Notes under the pieces: model-generated
What the model was told of the DNA's origin: nothing
The model's input: only the letters and a program-made list of their open reading frames with translations
Database searches by the model: none
Translations under genes and position numbers: made by a program
Assembly (NCBI GenBank): GCA_019022495.1
Contig: JAFEKR010000051.1
Span: 62,001 to 126,000, forward strand
Origin: Epichloe hybrida
Lineage: Eukaryota; Ascomycota; Sordariomycetes; Hypocreales; Clavicipitaceae
Length of the DNA: 64,000 nt
Direction of reading: 5' to 3'
In this document: one piece after another, positions 1 to 11,571 of the stretch
Layout of the letters: each line of letters starts with the position of its first letter
Numbering within the stretch: the first letter of the stretch is position 1

Positions 1-472
1 ATTTTCAGTCGAGCACCGCAATAGCCACTTTCAAAAATGTCGCCAAAACGCAAGAAGCGTCGTGGATATCGTCTACTGCTTAGATCGTATCTTGCGAATT
101 CGTCCAGCCATCTTGAACACACCCCCACCAGCCATGGCCACGGTGGTGACAACAGCCATGGATGTCTTGACTTCGACCGGATCGTTAGGCGCAATCAATG
201 ATACTATTGATCAGATGAGGGTGGCAATAACGTCAGTCGACAGCACTGCTCAGATTTGGGAGCAAGCCCGTACATGCCAGCAGCTTTTGGACCAACGCTT
301 GCAGAACCTGTACCGGGTTCGTGAACAGGCCTCTCTTACGGTATCCGCCGATGATTTCCAGGTTGGAAACTTCTCCGGTGATGAATCTGGGCAGTCTCGA
401 TGGCAAATTTATCGGCCACTTGAACAGACCTATCCCCTGGATATGGATGTGATCTGTTGCTCCCCAAACTGA
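1..472 (+). CDS. Fungal transcription factor, C-terminal end (partial)
   Basis: One frame is open from base 2 to the TGA at 470-472, so this is the 3' end of a gene entering from the left. The bases just before position 9 read like a splice acceptor (TTTTCAG), so the visible exon may begin there. The peptide (about 155 residues) has an early H-x(8)-C-x(3)-AR-x-V pattern, a TPPP turn and a run of amphipathic helices. This resembles the C-terminal end of the fungal-specific transcription factor domain of Zn2Cys6 regulators. The zinc cluster itself would lie outside the window, so the identity is inferred. It could also be another helical fungal protein. Confidence 0.5.
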   Translation, partial: FSVEHRNSHFQKCRQNARSVVDIVYCLDRILRIRPAILNTPPPAMATVVTTAMDVLTSTGSLGAINDTIDQMRVAITSVDSTAQIWEQARTCQQLLDQRLQNLYRVREQASLTVSADDFQVGNFSGDESGQSRWQIYRPLEQTYPLDMDVICCSPN

Positions 473-1226
473 GTCGTCATCCCCATATTATTTTTTCGAT
501 CTTTTTCGATCTTTCTGGATTTTCTGGATTTTCTGCATGTATCGGATTTGTATTGGTTTTGATGAACACTATCTGTGTTCATATATTCATGGGAGGCTGG
601 CAGCCTTTGCTGTGGCACCACAGATCACGGCTGAGATCAGCCCATGCTGGAATTGCGTCGTCATGATTATGATTGATGTCTTGTTTTTGGGAAAAATTTG
701 TGGTTGGCAACGAACAAAAGTTCGAATGACGCAATCCTCACGGATGTTGGTTTTTGTGTTTCGTTTTTGGGGCCTTCGCATGTTTGGTGGTATGGACCGC
801 CAAGAGGCACTGATACAGATAGCCGAAAATGTATGAAGTATGCACATATACTCAGTACCCGTAAATATAGACACGATAGAATATGTGACGAGGAAACCTT
901 GAGTGTATTGCAAATATATTTCTGAACGTGCGAGAAGTGGCAGCACCGGGTCATGCCAAGGTTGTGAGTGTGAGGTAGGAACGCGGAAGAAGGTGCTTTG
1001 GTAGGCTCTACTATCCAATCAGATCGACCCATTGGCGGACGAAGTCTGCTTAGCTCATCAGTGATCACCAATTTCAAGGACGAAGAAGGCCACGACCTAC
1101 CTGCCCTACCCAAGGCTCCTTCCTCGTTTTGCACAATGCGACACTTCCTGTAAATATAAAGGTATTAGTGAGAAGGAAAGTTGCAGTTGCTTACGCAAAA
1201 TACATCATGTTCGCGTGATCTGAAGA
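473..1226. other. Intergenic, no gene seen
   Basis: About 750 bp between the left partial gene and the WDR83-like gene. Only short overlapping ORFs on both strands and T-rich stretches near 480-535 are visible, with no domain-like peptide. It should hold the terminator of the left gene and the promoter of the next. Confidence 0.5.
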
Positions 1227-2360
1227 ATGATTTTTCCAGATAATCCCGCCGCTTACCTACTTGGTTCGAATGGTACGTCGACTCAGTCAATGTCCGAGCC
1301 AGGGTAACTGGAACTAATTTGAGCAATCTTCTCTCCAGGCCCTGTACATGCCGTGAAATACTCAGCATCCCCTGGGTCCTATATCTTAACAGGATCTGCA
1401 GATCGTACAATTCGGCTCTACAACCCTTTCCCTGGCACTAATGTGCATGAGCCATCACCTAGTGGGAAAGCTCCTGTTCCACAGGGCCGACTCATCCAGA
1501 CCTATGCAGCCCATGGATATGAAGTTCTCAGTCTCGATGTCGCATCCGACAACGAAAGTTTCATATCCGGAGGCGGTGACCGGGCCGTCTTTCTCTGGGA
1601 TGTCGCCACAGCAGTGACGACCAGACGTTTTGGCGGCAACGCGCATGGACACACTGCGCGCATCAACTGTGTGCGTTTCGCTGGCGATGGGGGCTCGTTG
1701 GTTGTGAGCGGTGGCTTTGATACATCTACTCGAATATGGGATGTGAAGAGTGGCAGCGTAAAACCCATACAGGTGCTCGATGAGGCCCGAGATGCGATCA
1801 CCTGCCTGGTCATTCGTGGCCCCGAGGTTGTGACTGGTAGCGTTGATGGTCGCGTTCGAAGCTACGATGTGAGGATGGGCAAATGTACGACGGACGTCAT
1901 GGGTGCGAGTGTCACGAGCTTGGATATGACAAAGGATGGGAAATCCATGCTGGTGGGCACCTTGGACAGCAAGATACGGCTAATGGATCGTGACAATGGG
2001 TCTTGCCTGCGAGCATATGCCGATCCGATTTGGAAAAACGAAGAAATTCGAGTTCAGTCGCTGTTGGGGCACCGGGAGAGATATGTGGTGGCTGGTGATG
2101 AAATGGCCGTTGAACCTGACGGCAACGGCGAGGGCAGGGTGTGGGTTTGGGACTTGCTCACGGGCAAAATTGTCGCTAAACTCACTGTGCCCTGGGGACC
2201 GCCCGGGTATGAGCAAAGGAAGAAGACCATGGGAAAAGATGGTCGCGAGAGAATACGCAATAATGTTGTCAGCTGCATGGCGTGGAGGGAAGATGGATGG
2301 GGAGACCAGTTCTGCGCGGGTGCTTCGTCAGGGGTTGTAACGGTGTTTAGTTTATCATAA
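1227..2360 (+). CDS. wdr83: WD40 protein, WDR83/MORG1-like
   Basis: Two exons, 1227-1272 and 1339-2360, give 355 aa. The first exon encodes MIFPDNPAAYLLGSNG. The intron (1273-1338) starts GTACGT, has a CTAAT branch-like site and ends CCAG. The second exon continues PVHAVKYSASPG, then SYILTGSADRTIRLYNP, which is diagnostic for the WDR83 family. About seven WD-type blades follow, with SGGGDRAVFLWDV and SGGFDTSTRIWDV clear. Family members are beta-propeller scaffolds linked to ERK signalling in animals and to the spliceosome. The usual GH of the first blade reads GS here. A downstream start inside exon 2 was rejected because exon 1 restores a family-like N-terminus. Confidence 0.87.
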
Positions 2361-2685
2361 TATACATGGGGTAGTGACCCGAGCACGGACAAATAAGAAA
2401 AAAAGTTCAAACTCCTCAAGGTGTCCCCTTTTCGCCAAGTCATTCATATCGGTACACGATGTTCAAGCCGCGAAACAACGACTCGGGGCGACCCTTGTGT
2501 TGTCTCAAGAAGCCGAGTGCCCCAATTCTAGCAAGTGCGCCATTAACACCAAATATCCCAGACTAGATCATTCCCAATTATCGCACTGATGCATTGTGAA
2601 TCATACTGGTTTTCCAAGTCGAGCTGGTCACGAGAGGGGCATCTAACACTGGTGATGGGGCTCAATTCTCACCCAGTCAATAGAA
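2361..2685. other. Convergent intergenic gap
   Basis: 325 bp between two convergent genes. It holds their 3' regions; no further gene is supported. Confidence 0.5.
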
Positions 2686-4053
2686 CTAGCCCATTCCGAC
2701 ATATTTAAACCAGTTGGGTCTGCAATCTTCGTGATGGAGGAATGCTTCGCCGTCGGTGAGTCGACCCGTAATGCAACCACTGCATTTGGGAGAATTGGGA
2801 CAGTTGAAGAATGGAATGTGTTGATAACCGATATCCCGAAACCTAACAAGCCAGTCAGTTGGGCTAGCTCGAGGAGGATTTAGGGAGAATGCAGCTCACC
2901 AATGAATCTTGCTTTTGTCTTCGAATAGCCCAAGGCCAATGCTGTGGACAGGAGCATCACCCCAGCGCTCGTAGAAGAAGCCGCCTGCACGGTCAAGGTG
3001 GTTAAAGTAATCCTCATACGGCTTGCTTCTGAAGAAGTTCATGTCTGCAATCTCGAAATTACTCCAAAAGTGACACGTAGAGAACCCTTGAGCACCTTTG
3101 TTGTGTGCTGGTCTCCGTTGGTCATCTGTGAGCCATTTGACGGCGCTGTTCTCATGAAGGTAGTTTGGATGATCGGCAAGGAACTTAATAGTCTCGGGCC
3201 ACAAGGTCGGCAGGGTTTTGGGTTCGTCATACAGCGTAATGGTGAAGCCGTAGGTCTTGTTGTTGTCCTGCATGTATCGGAATACATCATAGTCGACATC
3301 GCAAAAGAAGTGAACTTTCGGTTCGACACGCCAATACCATCGAACGTTTTCGAGCGCTGGGTGTTTGTAAAACATGCCGCTATTCCATCGGCACATTTGA
3401 TGGTATGATATCACTTTGGCGTACTGAACACCCTCCTTTTCGAGAATAGATGTGGACTCGTCGTACAATTGCTGGTCGATCCAAGATGGAGTTGCCCAGT
3501 GTTCCTTTGGGATCACCTCTGCAGACTGTAAGTAAGACTGACTTAGTTCTGCGTGAAGGCAGAGTCGTCTGACGTACCATAATTGCACTTGGCCTTGGTG
3601 GCTGCCTGAGTCTTTTTCTTAAACTCTTCGGAAAAGGGCTGGTCGTTGAAAAACGTCCACGGATAATTAAACTTGTGATTCCATGTCCTCTCCAAATCTT
3701 TCATTGACGAGACCATATCATCGGCCTCTGAGTTCCGCACGAGTGCCAAGAGGGTCGCATTAATGCGGTCGGTATCTACAGCGTCAGGTGCATACGCTGC
3801 GGAGGTACGAACGAGAACTCCTGGCGGTTCTCCCGTAGCTGCAAATTCATACAAAAGTTAGATATATGTTGATCGAGGCGGAACGAAATCGAGTGAATAA
3901 CGAACGATCTAGATTGGGATCTCTTTCAAAATTGACGTATCGCTCTCCTGGACCGCGCAGTCCTGACGAAGGACGGAGGATCTGGTAGAAAAAAAAGCAC
4001 CAGAGCACGGCTGCGGCAAACAGCAAGACCCGAACGGGTCGTGCGATAGCCAT
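2686..4053 (-). CDS. GT15 alpha-1,2-mannosyltransferase (KRE2/KTR/MNT1 family)
   Basis: Four exons on the minus strand, 4053-3906, 3838-3578, 3518-2900 and 2842-2686, encode 394 aa. A short cytosolic tail and one membrane anchor (about residues 6-25) make it a type II Golgi protein. The catalytic domain shows MCRWNSGMFYKHPAL, WYWRVEP followed by a CD pair, CHFWSNFEIADM, GGFFYERWGDAPVHS and the closing CRPNWFKYVGM. These are hallmarks of fungal GT15 enzymes that extend O- and N-linked mannose chains using GDP-mannose. Introns are 67, 59 and 57 bp with GT-AG ends. The first donor (GTTCGT) is weaker than the others. The start is the first ATG before the anchor; an upstream in-frame GTG is ignored. 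Confidence 0.93.
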
Positions 4054-4834
4054 GACTTGTGCGGTAGCAAATTGTTGCACCCGATGAGTCGAAGAGCCAG
4101 TTGGCTGCGATAGAATTCAGTCACGCAGGATGCGGAGCTCGATGTTCGTCATTGATGGGCTTGAGCCGAGGCGAAGATGAAGTAGGCCCTGCTTGAGGTG
4201 GGCTCGAAGCTCGTTCGCCAAACTTTCGATGTGTTTGCTACTGTACTGGTAAAGGGGTTGCTTGTTGCTCGTTGCTCGCATCTTGTTGTTTCGATGTCAA
4301 ACTGGTCACGCTAAAGCAGGACCCCCCACCAAAGCTGCCCAGGTACCTAGGTACAGTCGACCCTTTGTTTGATTGCCCATATGTAACTATACATAAGCCC
4401 CACGCGGGGCGGGCACTGTTAGCTCTAAGTGGCTACTGTTTGTAAAGCTATTAAGGTGCTACAGGGGTATTTGCGCTAGTACAAGGTACTTGATAGCCTA
4501 CGTAAAATACACATACAGTAAAGTACTTCTTACCCCGCTTAGTGCTACGCTAATTCTCGGTTTAATATGCCATTGGCCTACTACCCCTAGTCATGTACTC
4601 GTGTAAAATCTACATGACAGGGGGTAAACTGTACATAGGTACTTCCATTCGTTCCTTATTACAACAGACCGTCCCTACCTGTAGCCCGCACGACGCGTCA
4701 TTTCATCAATACACGAAAACCAGACCTGATGATGATTGACGAAACCCCAATTGATGTTCTTTTCGTGCTGCCACATTGCACTTGCGCCATACGGTCTCAC
4801 ACCTGAGAGCTGAAGATGGAAGGAATTGCCCGAC
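4054..4834. other. Divergent promoter region, AT-rich
   Basis: About 780 bp between divergent GT15 and gamma-tubulin complex genes. It has TA-rich stretches at about 4320-4660 with repeated GTAC/CCTAGG-like words. No coding capacity with family features is seen. Confidence 0.5.
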
Positions 4835-7434
4835 ATGTCTTTTGCATCTCGGCTTGGGTCCCTAACTCGTGAGCTCATCGAAGCATCCGCTCCATCTTTA
4901 CATCAGGTAATATGCCCCAGAATTAGTATTCATTGGTGCTATATCCATGATGCTGATGACTCTGGTAGACACAAACAAGGGTTCATGAGAGATTGAGCGA
5001 TGCTATTTTGAGGAAGCTCAAGTCGCACACGTTCCTGCAAACAAATCACTTCGAGGTAGAAAATGCGCTGCTTGGGCTTGATGAACGCTTCCGCGTGAAC
5101 AATCGAGATGAATTAGCCGATGCCTTGCTTGAAAGGCTGAGAGACCTACAGAGCTACCCATCAAGATGGTACCCGGAAATTTTGCACTTGTTCTTGAAGC
5201 TATCCGATCAGCCAACTTTCAAATCCGATGTCCGTGACCTCGAATTACTGGAGACCAAGGCCGACACAGCCACGGCAAACTTGCGCTGGGAAGACATCGC
5301 AAAGGAGGACGGCTGGGACGAAGATATTGCCTTATGGAAATCCATTGACTTTAGCGATGAGTCAGATGACGAAGTCTTCGAACAAGACTCAACTGGTGAA
5401 TCAGAAGCGACGTCCCTCGTTGGCGACGGTGAGCAAGGATCTCGAGCTGCCGATTCCTATGTAATTCAGCCCGAAGACACATCAACATTCGAGAAAGTCC
5501 AGGCGTCACAAAAATGGAGAAGCACAATGGCGTCCGAGGAGTCTTTGAGGCAAACAAAAAAAGTTGCAGTCTCCGAGGTGCAGGTTATCCGAGACATACT
5601 CTTTATGCTGCAAGGACTTGATTGCACACTGTTCAGCCGTGGCGGTGTCGCCGTACCTTACTTCCAGCTTGAAAATATGGAATGGGAGTCTTTCAGAGCA
5701 ATGACGCACAGCTTCTCGGATTATGGCACTCACCTTCGAACGCTAAGGCACTTTGTAGGAGAGCGCCAGGATGTGCCTCATCTACAAGCGTTCCAGGATT
5801 GCATTTCGGACAGGCTACGACAGCTCGACCTTCATATTTCTGATCTGCAGAGGCAGTTGACTGCACCTACGACCGATGTCGTTTTGAGTCTCGTCAGGAC
5901 CAAGACAGAGCTCGTGCCGTGGCTCGATCCACTGTTTTCCTTGGCCGAAATAGTCTCAAAAATCGAGTCCGAACCACAACCAAACCCCTTCCGGTACCTG
6001 GAGCTTGTATTTGACGAATCGTGTCTGGCCCAGTTAAGTGGAAAATCTGGCCTCTTCGAATTCTTTGCCCGCATCTTTGCCGAGTGCTTCCGAGTATATT
6101 TACGGCCAATTCGGCTCTGGATGGACGAGGGCAAGTTGTTGTCCGCTAGCGACCTGTTCTTCGTTGCCGAGGCATCATCTCCCACGCCCTTGGGCAAAAC
6201 TTGGAAAGATAGATATCATCTACGCAAAGCTCCCGATGGAGCTCTACACGCCCCAGCTTTCCTCCGAACCGCAGTCGGAAACATATACAATGCCGGCAAA
6301 AATGTCGTTGTGCTAAAACTGCTGGGCAAGCACGATGCGGCCATCTCATCTAAGCAAAGAGCTGAGCCACCACTCGATTATGACGCGATATGTCCAGCTG
6401 GACAAGAACTGGTTCCTTTTTCTGAGCTTTTTGACATTGCTTTCGATCGATGGATTCAAAGCAAGTACCGAGCGACATCAACAATACTAAGAACCTCTCT
6501 TTTTGAGGACTGGTCGCTTTCTCCCACGTTGGATGCTCTGCATGAGGTTTATCTCATGTCAAACGGTTCGACCGCAGCCGCTTTCTCGGAGGGCATCTTC
6601 GGCAAATTGGACGAGCTGAGGACCGACTGGTTAGACCGCTACGCATTAACAGCAGCAGCACAGGATTGTTTTGCAGCCATTGTTGACCCAGGCCGCCTGA
6701 CCGTCTGTGTAGAGCCAACACAGCAACGCCTTCACCCGATCATATGCCGTAACTCAGTGAGGACGATACTCAGCGGAATCAGGGTGGACTACAGACTTCC
6801 CTGGCCCTTACAGATGGGTTTGACCACTACCAGCCTCGAGCACTACCAGTCTCTCTTTACTATTCTACTACAATTTAAACGCGCAACGTATGCCCTTCAT
6901 AAACCAAAAATCCTGGACAACTACTGGACAGACCATGACGATTGGAGCGTCACAGCAGTCTTTTACTCCACACGCATCAAACTCTTGTGGTTTTGCACTA
7001 CCGTGCAGACGTATCTAACCACTCTTGTTCTCACACCGCTGGACTCACAGCTTCGACGGGAATTGGCCTCTTCTATTGATATGGATGAGTTGATTGCCGC
7101 CCACGACAGAGCATTGAAGGCCATGGTAGACCAAGCCTGTCTGGGAAGCAGGTTGACCCCTATCCGCGACTGCATGCTAGATGTACTCGATCTAGCACTC
7201 AAGCTGGAACGCATCAGGAGTGGGGTGACGGACACGGTAGATGATGTTGAAGCCAACAAACCATATCAAGAGCGCCTGGGAGACATCAAGATGGAAGTTG
7301 ACAGACATGTTCGCTTCATCTGGAGCGGGCTGCGCAGCGTTGCACGTGCGACGAGCGATGCGCATTCAACCAAGTGGGATATGCTCGCCGATATGCTGCA
7401 AGCAGGCGATGCAGATGAACAAACAAGCGTGTAG
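4835..7434 (+). CDS. Gamma-tubulin complex component, GCP5-type (Spc97/Spc98 family)
   Basis: Two exons, 4835-4906 and 4969-7434, give 845 aa. Exon 1 (MSFASRLGSLTRELIEAS) joins in phase across a 62-bp GTAATA...TAG intron. Residues about 129-147 read LRWEDIAKEDGWDEDIALW, an acidic/aromatic motif typical of GCP5/GCP6 N-termini. The VIRDILFMLQGLDCTLF segment (about 229) matches the start of the Grip1 region. The C-terminal part ends with a helical VDRHVRFIWSGLRSV stretch like Grip2. Such proteins are non-core subunits of the gamma-tubulin ring complex that nucleates microtubules. GCP5 rather than GCP4 or GCP6 is inferred from the N-terminal motif and length. Confidence 0.8.
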
Positions 7435-7551
7435 ATAGCAAAGGATCCATCGACCTGTTTTTTTCCATAGATAGGATACATGAGTAAATATCAAGTAAGT
7501 GAACGAACAACAACTGAGCAAATAAAACACACCCAGTGTCCATACTTGTCG

Positions 7552-8310
7552 CTACCATCCTCGGCCCCTCAGTCTATCGGCAAAAAACTTCATAATCGGA
7601 AGCACCTCCTCTCTGTCTCGCGGCATACCCACCTCTTTCCTCTTCCACCTCACGACAGTCACATTCTTGAATTCCCTCCTGACAAGATGCTCCTCATCGG
7701 CACTTAGCTGACACAGCAGCACATGCGTATCGCTCTTCTCCCTCGCGCTCCTAGTCGACACCATGCTCATGGGCAGCCCGCCGCCTATCGAAACGACGCC
7801 CTTGAACTCTCTCCCCGCAGGTTTCGCAGAGTCCGACGCGGAGACATCCACGACGCTCTCGTTGGCCAACCTCGCCGCCAGCCCCAGGGCCAACGATCCT
7901 CCCTGTCCGAAGCCAAAGACCATGACATCCGCCACGTCCCACCCGCACTCATCGACGAGCACCCCGCGCACGAGCCCCTCGCCGACCAGCCCGGCGGCCT
8001 TTTCGAACCCCGGGTCGGCGTCGAGGTGTCCTGTTTCCGGGTCGAGCCGGACGTCGTCGCCCCAGAGGAAGTGGTCGCCCGGGAGCCCGAGCAGGGACGG
8101 GGCCAGAGGCGACGTGCCGCGGACGGATATGCACAGGACGCCGGGGAGGCAGAGGTTGCGCGCGAAGGCGGCGAAGGGGACGTCCGAGTCGCCTAGGCCG
8201 TGGAGCAGGATGAGGAACGTGGTTGTTGACTCGGGGGGGGAGGGGAAGTGTAGCGTTGTGTGGAGCGGGAGGGAGGTGAAGTCGGATTGGGTGGGTATTC
8301 GGGGGGGCAT
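7552..8310 (-). CDS. Alpha/beta-hydrolase-fold protein, phospholipase/carboxylesterase family, nucleophile absent
   Basis: Single exon, 252 aa, starting MPPRIPTQSDF. The fold signature of acyl-protein thioesterase/phospholipase-carboxylesterase proteins is clear: FLILLHGLGDSD near residue 40, then FLWGDD, then VMVFGFGQGGSLAL at the nucleophile elbow. The elbow reads G-F-G-Q-G-G rather than G-F-S-Q-G-G, so the catalytic serine is replaced by glycine. The usual catalytic His segment near the C-terminus reads GMPRDREEVLPIMKFF with no histidine. This may be a non-catalytic paralogue, or it may use another residue. The start was chosen at the ATG closest to the first conserved strand; an upstream in-frame extension lacks ATG support. 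Confidence 0.75.
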   Translation of the reverse strand: MPPRIPTQSDFTSLPLHTTLHFPSPPESTTTFLILLHGLGDSDVPFAAFARNLCLPGVLCISVRGTSPLAPSLLGLPGDHFLWGDDVRLDPETGHLDADPGFEKAAGLVGEGLVRGVLVDECGWDVADVMVFGFGQGGSLALGLAARLANESVVDVSASDSAKPAGREFKGVVSIGGGLPMSMVSTRSAREKSDTHVLLCQLSADEEHLVRREFKNVTVVRWKRKEVGMPRDREEVLPIMKFFADRLRGRGW

Positions 8311-8802
8311 TTTGTTTTTTTTTGCGTGTCTGAGGAATTGGATGGGGTAATAAGGGGGGGTTTTTTTTTTATCGGGTTGTTTGTTGGTGGTTGATGAGAT
8401 GTTGTCTGGTGGGCGGTGGAAGTGGACGGGCACCGGGGTCTGCTGATCTTCTGAGAAGATGGAAGGAGGAGGCGGGGGGTGGATTTGAGAAGGGGTTTTG
8501 CGTGTTTTTATGTAATTTCTCCCTGGGCTTTGGTCTGCGTGTCGTATATATACACCATGGAGGTTTCTTGGCTTCAAGCTTTTTTTTCCAAATCGTTGAG
8601 CAAACTATTTTTGACGATTTCCCCACTTATTAACTGACGGCTTCCGTTAACACGCTGAGCCCAATTGTGTGCTTGGTATTATGCCGGCTATACCTAGCCA
8701 GGGTAGCAATCACTGACTTTTCGATATTGGCTTATTTAATATTTGATTTGTTCATTTGTTCATTTGTTCAATATCCAATTCTGTACATCCATCACAAATC
8801 GC
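8311..8802. other. Intergenic, low-complexity
   Basis: About 490 bp upstream of the hydrolase-like gene and downstream of the LCCL gene (both minus strand). It holds T and G homopolymer runs near 8318-8370 and a short TTCATTTG repeat near 8750. No gene is seen. Confidence 0.5.
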
Positions 8803-10872
8803 TCATCTGCGCTTCATGGCATCTTCCTCCCCCACGCTACGCAGCTTGACCCTCGACGGCCCTGGCTTCATCTGCACCCACTCGCCGTCAGCCGCCCAAA
8901 CACCAGCCTTGGTAAAGTCACCGCTATCACTGCCGTCCATGAATGCAAATCTAAAGTATTCCGGCAAACCAAGTGTCTGGTTTCTAGACCACACAAACGT
9001 ATTCTTGGTATCCACGTCCACAAAATAGGACCTGAACCGCTCCACATCGTTGACAAGAATGCTTATACCATCAAACTGCTTGACCTCGGGGCTATCCCAC
9101 GTAAAGCTGATGTTGGACGAAGTCGCCGTGCTGTTGGATAGATCAATCTTGGGGCCATGGATAACAGGCAGCGGGGTTCCCTTCTGCGCATCGCCCTGCA
9201 AAGCGGCAGACGTTTGGAGGACAGGATCAAATCCCCATCGGGCGATACCGTTGATGAAGAGACCGACGAGGAGGCCCTGGTATAAGAGGGAGGGACGCAT
9301 TTGCAAGCTCGTCCCTGGCAGGAGAAGAAGTGCCAAAATGTAGTGGTGAATGCGCAGGTTCAGTCCTGGCAGGACGAGGGCGATGATGATGCCGAGGAGG
9401 AAGATGGCGTAGAGTTTGATGTACTGGACGAGGCGGGCCTCTTGGCGGAAGAAGCGCATTTGCGCGGCTATGACGACGACGAGAATGATGACAATGATGG
9501 AAAGAGCGGTCTTGGCACCGGGTTGCTGGTTCAGATCGTGGGCGTTGAGGCGTTGGACGGGAATGAAGCTCAGCGTGTAATTGTCGAGTGCGCCAACCCA
9601 GCAGGCGCCCAGCCAGAGCACCGTCTTTTCCACCTGCGCGGTCAAACCGCTGAGAGTGCGTCCAACGCCCATCTTGTCGTACATGACCCATGCGACGAAC
9701 ATGGCTGGCAGAAACTTGCCCGATATGTCGGAAAACAATGCGGCGACAGACTTGTGCGGCGGCGGATCGAGAGCCATGCCGACGGTCCAGAAAATGCCGA
9801 CAAAGGATGAGAAGAAGAACAAGGCCGGCGAGGCGGTGAAGAGAGACAGGACGGCCGTGAAGACGACAGAAATTGCCAGTAGAGACCACCGTGTGTCCTG
9901 GGCGTCGCATCGAATATGCGGCAGAAACTGGAACGATCGCGGAAAATATGAGTCGAAGCTCGCGCTCGTGATGCCATTTCGCTGCGTGCTCAGGTACTTT
10001 TGGCTTCTGCCGATAAGCTTGACCACGCCGCACCCTCCATTGGCATTGGAAATCACACCGGCGTGTATTGCAGAGCCACAGATGTACGAGTCCCCGCGAT
10101 ACGTTGCATTCTCAGGCGCGACGTCGTTGAACGGTCCGCCGACGACAATGGGCTGGTAGACAAGCTCCTGGTCACCGACGGCGTGGGGATTCAGCACTTG
10201 GTAGCTCGCGCAGTTGGCGGAACAGCGAAAGGGAAATCCGCTGCCTTCAAACGGGCGGCAATCATTGCCATCGACGCCGCACGAGTTGCCCGACCCCCAG
10301 TACGTGGCACCGCATCCAATCGTCCGCGGCTGACCCCATCCCGCGATCTCGGTGGCCATCTCGCCCTTCCTTTTGACGAGCACAAAGGTGATTAGCCAGG
10401 TGGAGTAGTAGAAGAACAGGAGCCAGAAGCGTCGTTTGAAGGTCGTCAGAAACTTGTCCACGAGGAACAATGGGTACTCTTGCACCATGGGGAAGAAGGG
10501 ACTGATTCGATACGGCTGCGGGTCTGGGGGACCGACGGACCATTCGCGAACGGCTCGCAGCATTCGGCGCACGGAATACGGCACCCATTTCCATCTCTTC
10601 CAGGCGTTCTCATCCTGTACAAAGCGCGGCGTGGGCGGGTCACTCTCATCTTGGACCTGGAGCGTGCCGCCACTGGTATCGAGAGGTGCATCTGGATGTC
10701 CGGCATCCGTGGGATTGTTGCCGCCGCGCCGGCGCTGGCTGCTGTGGTGTTGACGATGGCGGTCGAAGTCGTCGTTGGCGTTGGTGTTGTCATGGTCGGA
10801 GTCGAGATGGACTTGACGCCGGTCCGGGTTCGTCATGAGAGGCTGGTCTTCGTCTTCATGGTGGCCGGCCAT
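8803..10872 (-). CDS. LCCL-domain multi-pass membrane protein
   Basis: Single exon, 689 aa from MAGHHEDEDQ. A charged, Asp/His/Asn-rich cytosolic N-terminus of about 90 residues precedes a first membrane segment at about 149-166. An LCCL domain follows at about 184-320, with RTIGCGATYWGSGNSCGVDG and conserved cysteines. Several further hydrophobic helices lie from about 330 to 560, and the C-terminal globular part has N-glycosylation sequons (NSTA, NISF, NQTL). Fungi commonly carry such LCCL proteins of unknown function in the endomembrane system. The frame stays open upstream to a GTG, but the first good ATG is at 10872. The upstream extension would consist mainly of a tandem repeat. Confidence 0.85.
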   Translation of the reverse strand: MAGHHEDEDQPLMTNPDRRQVHLDSDHDNTNANDDFDRHRQHHSSQRRRGGNNPTDAGHPDAPLDTSGGTLQVQDESDPPTPRFVQDENAWKRWKWVPYSVRRMLRAVREWSVGPPDPQPYRISPFFPMVQEYPLFLVDKFLTTFKRRFWLLFFYYSTWLITFVLVKRKGEMATEIAGWGQPRTIGCGATYWGSGNSCGVDGNDCRPFEGSGFPFRCSANCASYQVLNPHAVGDQELVYQPIVVGGPFNDVAPENATYRGDSYICGSAIHAGVISNANGGCGVVKLIGRSQKYLSTQRNGITSASFDSYFPRSFQFLPHIRCDAQDTRWSLLAISVVFTAVLSLFTASPALFFFSSFVGIFWTVGMALDPPPHKSVAALFSDISGKFLPAMFVAWVMYDKMGVGRTLSGLTAQVEKTVLWLGACWVGALDNYTLSFIPVQRLNAHDLNQQPGAKTALSIIVIILVVVIAAQMRFFRQEARLVQYIKLYAIFLLGIIIALVLPGLNLRIHHYILALLLLPGTSLQMRPSLLYQGLLVGLFINGIARWGFDPVLQTSAALQGDAQKGTPLPVIHGPKIDLSNSTATSSNISFTWDSPEVKQFDGISILVNDVERFRSYFVDVDTKNTFVWSRNQTLGLPEYFRFAFMDGSDSGDFTKAGVWAADGEWVQMKPGPSRVKLRSVGEEDAMKRR

Positions 10873-11571
10873 GTTTGATGCAGGAGACAGAAACCAACCG
10901 ACGAGGCAACGAGGGCAATCCGTCCTGACAGACGTGGCAGACGTGGCAGACGTGACAGACGTGACAGGCGTGACAGACTTGACACAAGTTCTGGTCTGGA
11001 CGGCGGGACGGAGGGTGGGCCATCTGCACAAGTTCCCAAACACCGATCAGGCTAGGCGAGAAAAGAAAGTTCGGCCGGTCTGGGAGCCAGGCTCGTATCG
11101 CTGCCCCTTGATGAAGGCGCCGACATTCCCGTCTGACAGGCCGGGCAGCTAGCTGGCACCAAAAAAGGATGGACGACGTACTCCGTGCATCCCTTTTCAT
11201 ACGCAATTCTCCGCAGCACCGCAGCGTCCGCAATGCCCGCAACCGGGTCAGGTCGCGGATGATCCTCGGCAGCCTGTGGACAGCCATCCACACCACTTCT
11301 CTTCGAGGGGGGCCCCGCTTATCGGCTGGATGGCGCTGAATGGCGCTGGATGGCGCTGGATGCCGGCTTTTCTTTTGCACGCCAATAAATTTCAAAACAT
11401 AATCGAGACTGGGACGAACCAGGCAGGGAAGGACAAGGACAGGTCTTGAGCTCACGACCCTCAGCTCGACTTGACGTGTTGCTTTGGACATATATCACAC
11501 CGTGAGAACTCATCTCGCTTTTGCTGCGGTAGTCCTTCACTTCCGGCCCCTGGGTCGTTGAACATGCGACA
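10873..11571. other. Divergent intergenic region with minisatellite
   Basis: About 700 bp between the LCCL gene and the QTRT2 gene. It contains a 9-bp tandem repeat (separate entry) and short repeats of ATGGCGCTGG near 11328-11362. No other gene is supported. Confidence 0.5.
10926..10985. repeat. 9-bp minisatellite (GACGTGGCA-like)
   Basis: Six to seven imperfect copies of a 9-mer close to GACGTGGCA, with G/A and single-base variants. It lies 55-110 bp upstream of the LCCL start codon and so may sit in its 5' UTR or promoter. Confidence 0.8.

Noticed and set aside
10873..11043. N-terminal extension of the LCCL protein
   Set aside because: Begins with GTG and is mostly the 9-bp repeat; the first ATG is at 10872.
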